From Gammaproteobacteria bacterium (GTDB lineage Bacteria > Pseudomonadota > Gammaproteobacteria > Steroidobacterales > Steroidobacteraceae), in contig JAJPKM010000043.1 of assembly GCA_021323735.1 (NCBI GenBank), forward strand, positions 1 to 47,995: a stretch of DNA of 47,995 nt. Reading direction: 5' to 3'. Positions within the stretch are counted from its first letter, which is position 1. Each line of letters begins with the position of its first letter. Below are positions 46,467-47,995 of this stretch, piece after piece. The position numbers were made by a program, and so were the translations under genes. The notes below the pieces were generated by a model that had not been told where the DNA came from, did no database searches, and saw only the letters and a program-made list of their open reading frames with translations.

Positions 46467-47222
46467 CTACTTCTTGTCGGCTTTGGCGGCGCCGGCCTTG
46501 GGTGCGGCGCCTTTCGCGGCAGGAGCGCCCTTGGCGGCAGTGGGAGCCTTGTTCGGCATCAACTTCTGGCGGCGCGCCTGGCCCAAGGCCTTCACCGACG
46601 GCCTCACGATCACGCGGCTGCCCTCGGCGCCCGGAACTGCGCCGCTGATCAGCAGCAGATTCCGCGCCGCGTCCACTTCGACGATGCGCAAATTTTCGAT
46701 GGTGCGGTTGCGCACACCCATGTGGCCCGACATGCGCTTACCCTTGAACACGCGTCCCGGGGTCTGGCGCTGGCCTATGGAACCGGGAGCGCGGTGCGAC
46801 ACCGAGTTTCCGTGGGTCTTCATGCCGCCCGCGAAATTGTGGCGCTTCATCGTGCCTTGGAAGCCCTTACCCACCGTGGTGCCGGTGACATCGACGACTT
46901 GGCCGGCGGTGAACATGTCGACTTTGATCTCGCCGCCCGCGGCCAGCGCATCGCCTTCGCCCTTCCCTAAGCGGAATTCCTGAGAGGTATAGCCGGCGGC
47001 GACATTCGCCTTGGCGAAATGGCCGGCCAGGGCTTTCCCGACCCGCGATGCGCGGCGGCTGCCAATAGTGACCTGAACCGCGCGATAGCCGTCGGTTTTA
47101 TCGTTCTTGACTTGCGAGATGCGATTCGGCAACGCCTCGACGACCGTCACGGGCACGGTTACACCGGCGTCGGTGAATACTCGGGTCATGCCGCACTTAC
47201 GGCCAACCAGACCAATGGACAT
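46467..47222 (-). CDS. rplC: 50S ribosomal protein L3
   Basis: Early-assembling protein that reaches toward the peptidyl-transferase centre. The core begins [19 protein letters not shown] and includes [40 protein letters not shown] (its Gln is methylated by PrmB in E. coli) and [14 protein letters not shown]. It is 251 residues against 209; the extra is an Ala/Lys/Pro tail ([17 protein letters not shown]). ATG 47222 has GAGGA upstream; a TTG two codons earlier is less likely. Its own promoter and a 130-base leader lie upstream. Confidence 0.97.
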   Translation of the reverse strand: MSIGLVGRKCGMTRVFTDAGVTVPVTVVEALPNRISQVKNDKTDGYRAVQVTIGSRRASRVGKALAGHFAKANVAAGYTSQEFRLGKGEGDALAAGGEIKVDMFTAGQVVDVTGTTVGKGFQGTMKRHNFAGGMKTHGNSVSHRAPGSIGQRQTPGRVFKGKRMSGHMGVRNRTIENLRIVEVDAARNLLLISGAVPGAEGSRVIVRPSVKALGQARRQKLMPNKAPTAAKGAPAAKGAAPKAGAAKADKK

Positions 47223-47228
47223 TGTCAA

Positions 47229-47355
47229 TCCTCATACAGCGAGGGCTTCAATGAGCCTCGCATCGTTGCGAAAGATCAGCGGTTTGGACACACGGACCCC
47301 AAATCCCCGTAAGAATTTGGCGTCGGCACCCACGCGCTCCGACCTCTAAAATGGA
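47229..47355 (-). promoter_or_regulatory. Long leader of the rplC transcript
   Basis: About 130 untranslated bases between the predicted start point near 47355 and rplC. On the minus strand it can form CCAAAT/ATTTGG with a 10-base loop and, nearer the gene, GCGAGG/CCTCGC with an 11-base loop. Its position makes it a candidate for L4-type feedback, but I cannot match it to the E. coli S10 leader. Confidence 0.45.
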
Positions 47356-47361
47356 CGCGGG

Positions 47362-47389
47362 AGTATACCCGAAATCACCCTAAGTTCAA
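47362..47389 (-). promoter_or_regulatory. Sigma70 promoter upstream of rplC
   Basis: On the minus strand, TTGAAC (47384-47389) and TATACT (47362-47367) with a 16-base spacer, between the rpsJ stop and rplC. The -10 box is identical to that of the alpha-operon promoter at 36651. It would make rplC-to-rpsQ and beyond independent of rpsJ-tuf transcription. Confidence 0.8.
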
Positions 47390-47424
47390 GCTTTCGGCAG
47401 CGCCTGGCCAGGCGCGCGTCAGCA

Positions 47425-47736
47425 CTAATTCAATTTGATTTGGACGTCGACGCCGGCCGGCAATTCCAGCTTCATCAGCGCATCCACGGTCTTGTCCGTT
47501 GGGTTCAAAATGTCCATTAGCCGCTTGTGCGTGCGGATTTCGAACTGATCGCGGGCATCCTTATCGCCGTGCGGGGCCGTAAGGACCGTGAATCGCTCCA
47601 TTTTGATGGGCAGCGGTACGGGACCCTTGACGGTGGCGCCCGTGCGCTTCGCGGTGTCCACGATCTCGCGAGCCGACTTGTCGATCAAGCGATGATCGAA
47701 AGCCTTCAGGCGGATGCGTATGTTCTGATTTGCCAT
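47425..47736 (-). CDS. rpsJ: 30S ribosomal protein S10 (NusE)
   Basis: Small-subunit head protein that also acts as NusE in antitermination and couples RNA polymerase to the ribosome through NusG. The 103 residues equal E. coli S10: [60 protein letters not shown]. It is separated from tuf by 176 bases with four hairpins, and from rplC by a promoter and a leader, so it may be transcribed with tuf. Confidence 0.98.
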   Translation of the reverse strand: MANQNIRIRLKAFDHRLIDKSAREIVDTAKRTGATVKGPVPLPIKMERFTVLTAPHGDKDARDQFEIRTHKRLMDILNPTDKTVDALMKLELPAGVDVQIKLN

Positions 47737-47755
47737 GTTTATTTAACTCTTCCCA

Positions 47756-47770
47756 GGGCCGAAACGGCCC
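47756..47770 (-). repeat. Short hairpin before rpsJ
   Basis: A 6-bp stem GGGCCG/CGGCCC with an AAA loop on the plus strand (TTT on the transcript side), 20 bases before the rpsJ ATG. It resembles the core of the neighbouring double-hairpin elements but lacks their flanking T-run. Confidence 0.6.
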
Positions 47771-47780
47771 CGAATTACCA

Positions 47781-47830
47781 TGCGCTTCGCGCAACTATTC
47801 ACGGGGCCGAAACCGGCCCCGCCCGAAAAA
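47781..47830 (-). repeat. Double-hairpin leader element, rpsJ copy
   Basis: Same layout as at 36169-36217: T-run, large stem (47802-47809 with 47814-47821; CGGGGCCG pairing CGGCCCCG), spacer, then TGCGC-GAA-GCGCA (47781-47793). Against the rpsK copy, the fifth position inside the stem changes from a T-A pair to a C-G pair on both arms, so pairing is kept. Confidence 0.8.
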
Positions 47831-47877
47831 GGTGGTGGATCTTACGCTATTCCAGACGCTTGCGCGCCAGAATTTCC

Positions 47878-47896
47878 CGGGGCCGATGCGGCCCCG
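47878..47896 (-). repeat. Third copy of the large stem, after tuf
   Basis: CGGGGCCG/CGGCCCCG with a 3-base loop, the same 8-bp stem as the rpsJ copy, again with CCCC and a run of five A on its plus-strand right side. It lies 17 bases after the tuf stop and lacks the small TGCGC hairpin. It may act on tuf 3'-end formation or read-through to rpsJ. Confidence 0.7.
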
Positions 47897-47912
47897 CCCC
47901 AAAAAGTAAAAC

Positions 47913-47995
47913 CTAAGCGATCACCTTGGCGACCACGCCGGCGCCCACCGTCTTGCCACCCTCGCGGATCGCAAAGCGCAGACCCTGCTCCATCG
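47913..47995 (-). CDS. tuf: Elongation factor Tu, C-terminal end (cut by the window)
   Basis: Only the last 26 codons are present. They read MEQGLRFAIREGGKTVGAG and then VVAKVIA before the stop, the conserved end of EF-Tu domain 3. EF-Tu brings aminoacyl-tRNA to the ribosome as a GTP complex. Its place upstream of rpsJ matches the str-S10 order (rpsL-rpsG-fusA-tuf-rpsJ) in many gammaproteobacteria; the 5' part lies outside the window. Confidence 0.95.
   Translation of the reverse strand, partial: MEQGLRFAIREGGKTVGAGVVAKVIA

Noticed and set aside
1-47995. tRNA, rRNA, CRISPR arrays, prophage or insertion sequences
   Set aside because: No cloverleaf, regular spacer array, integrase, transposase or terminal inverted repeats with duplicated targets were recognised.

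Overview
This window is a stretch of GC-rich gammaproteobacterial chromosome. The evidence is leuS followed by lptE, a miaB-phoH-ybeY-corC cluster, divergent ssb and uvrA, a quinone-type pyrD, and the full S10-spc-alpha ribosomal protein cluster read toward the left. The paired acyl-CoA dehydrogenases, the Zn alcohol dehydrogenase, an IclR regulator and a LigE-like glutathione transferase suggest an environmental degrader, possibly of the Steroidobacter/Nevskia kind. That taxonomic guess is inference. No rRNA, tRNA, CRISPR array, prophage or insertion sequence was recognised.

Layout. 1-5.3 kb: leuS and lptE on the minus strand, followed not by holA but by a small HExxH protein and the start of a lipoprotein gene; lnt is divergent from leuS. 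5.3-7.8 kb: a small repeat-containing protein, an MscS-type channel and a GST-like protein. 7.8-11.6 kb: corC, ybeY, phoH and miaB (tRNA modification, ribosome and RNA maturation, ion efflux). 11.6-19 kb: a peptide deformylase, then an accessory catabolic block (alcohol dehydrogenase, two acyl-CoA dehydrogenases, divergent IclR regulator with an obvious palindromic operator, a secreted alpha/beta hydrolase, an AraC-type regulator). 19-24.5 kb: ssb, uvrA, a small membrane protein and pyrD, the last three translationally coupled. 24.5-33.4 kb: pirin, a membrane-anchored pseudokinase fused to a TonB-like C-terminus, folE, a zinc-ribbon protein, a bactofilin, an aromatic aminotransferase, an HDOD protein, a GNAT acetyltransferase, a tiny Ala-rich lipoprotein and an Xaa-Pro dipeptidase.

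33.4-48 kb: tuf (C-terminal end only), rpsJ, rplC-rplD-rplW-rplB-rpsS-rplV-rpsC-rplP-rpmC-rpsQ, rplN-rplX-rplE-rpsN-rpsH-rplF-rplR-rpsE-rpmD-rplO-secY-rpmJ, rpsM-rpsK-rpsD-rpoA-rplQ, all on the minus strand. Two good sigma70-type promoters are visible inside it, one between rpsJ and rplC and one between rpmJ and rpsM. Most junctions are tight or overlap by 4 bases, but three gaps (before rpsJ, rplX and rpsK) are filled with strong hairpins. The gaps before rpsJ and rpsK carry the same roughly 50-base double-hairpin element, with a compensatory base-pair change in the stem. This is the least conventional signal in the window.

Many starts here are not ATG (GTG, TTG, and probably CTG for ybeY); these were placed by Shine-Dalgarno spacing and family length. 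I did not find a clear new multi-gene defence or biosynthetic system. The most promising leads are the ribosomal-leader repeat, the pseudokinase-TonB protein and a CobS-like membrane protein lacking the usual CobS motif.
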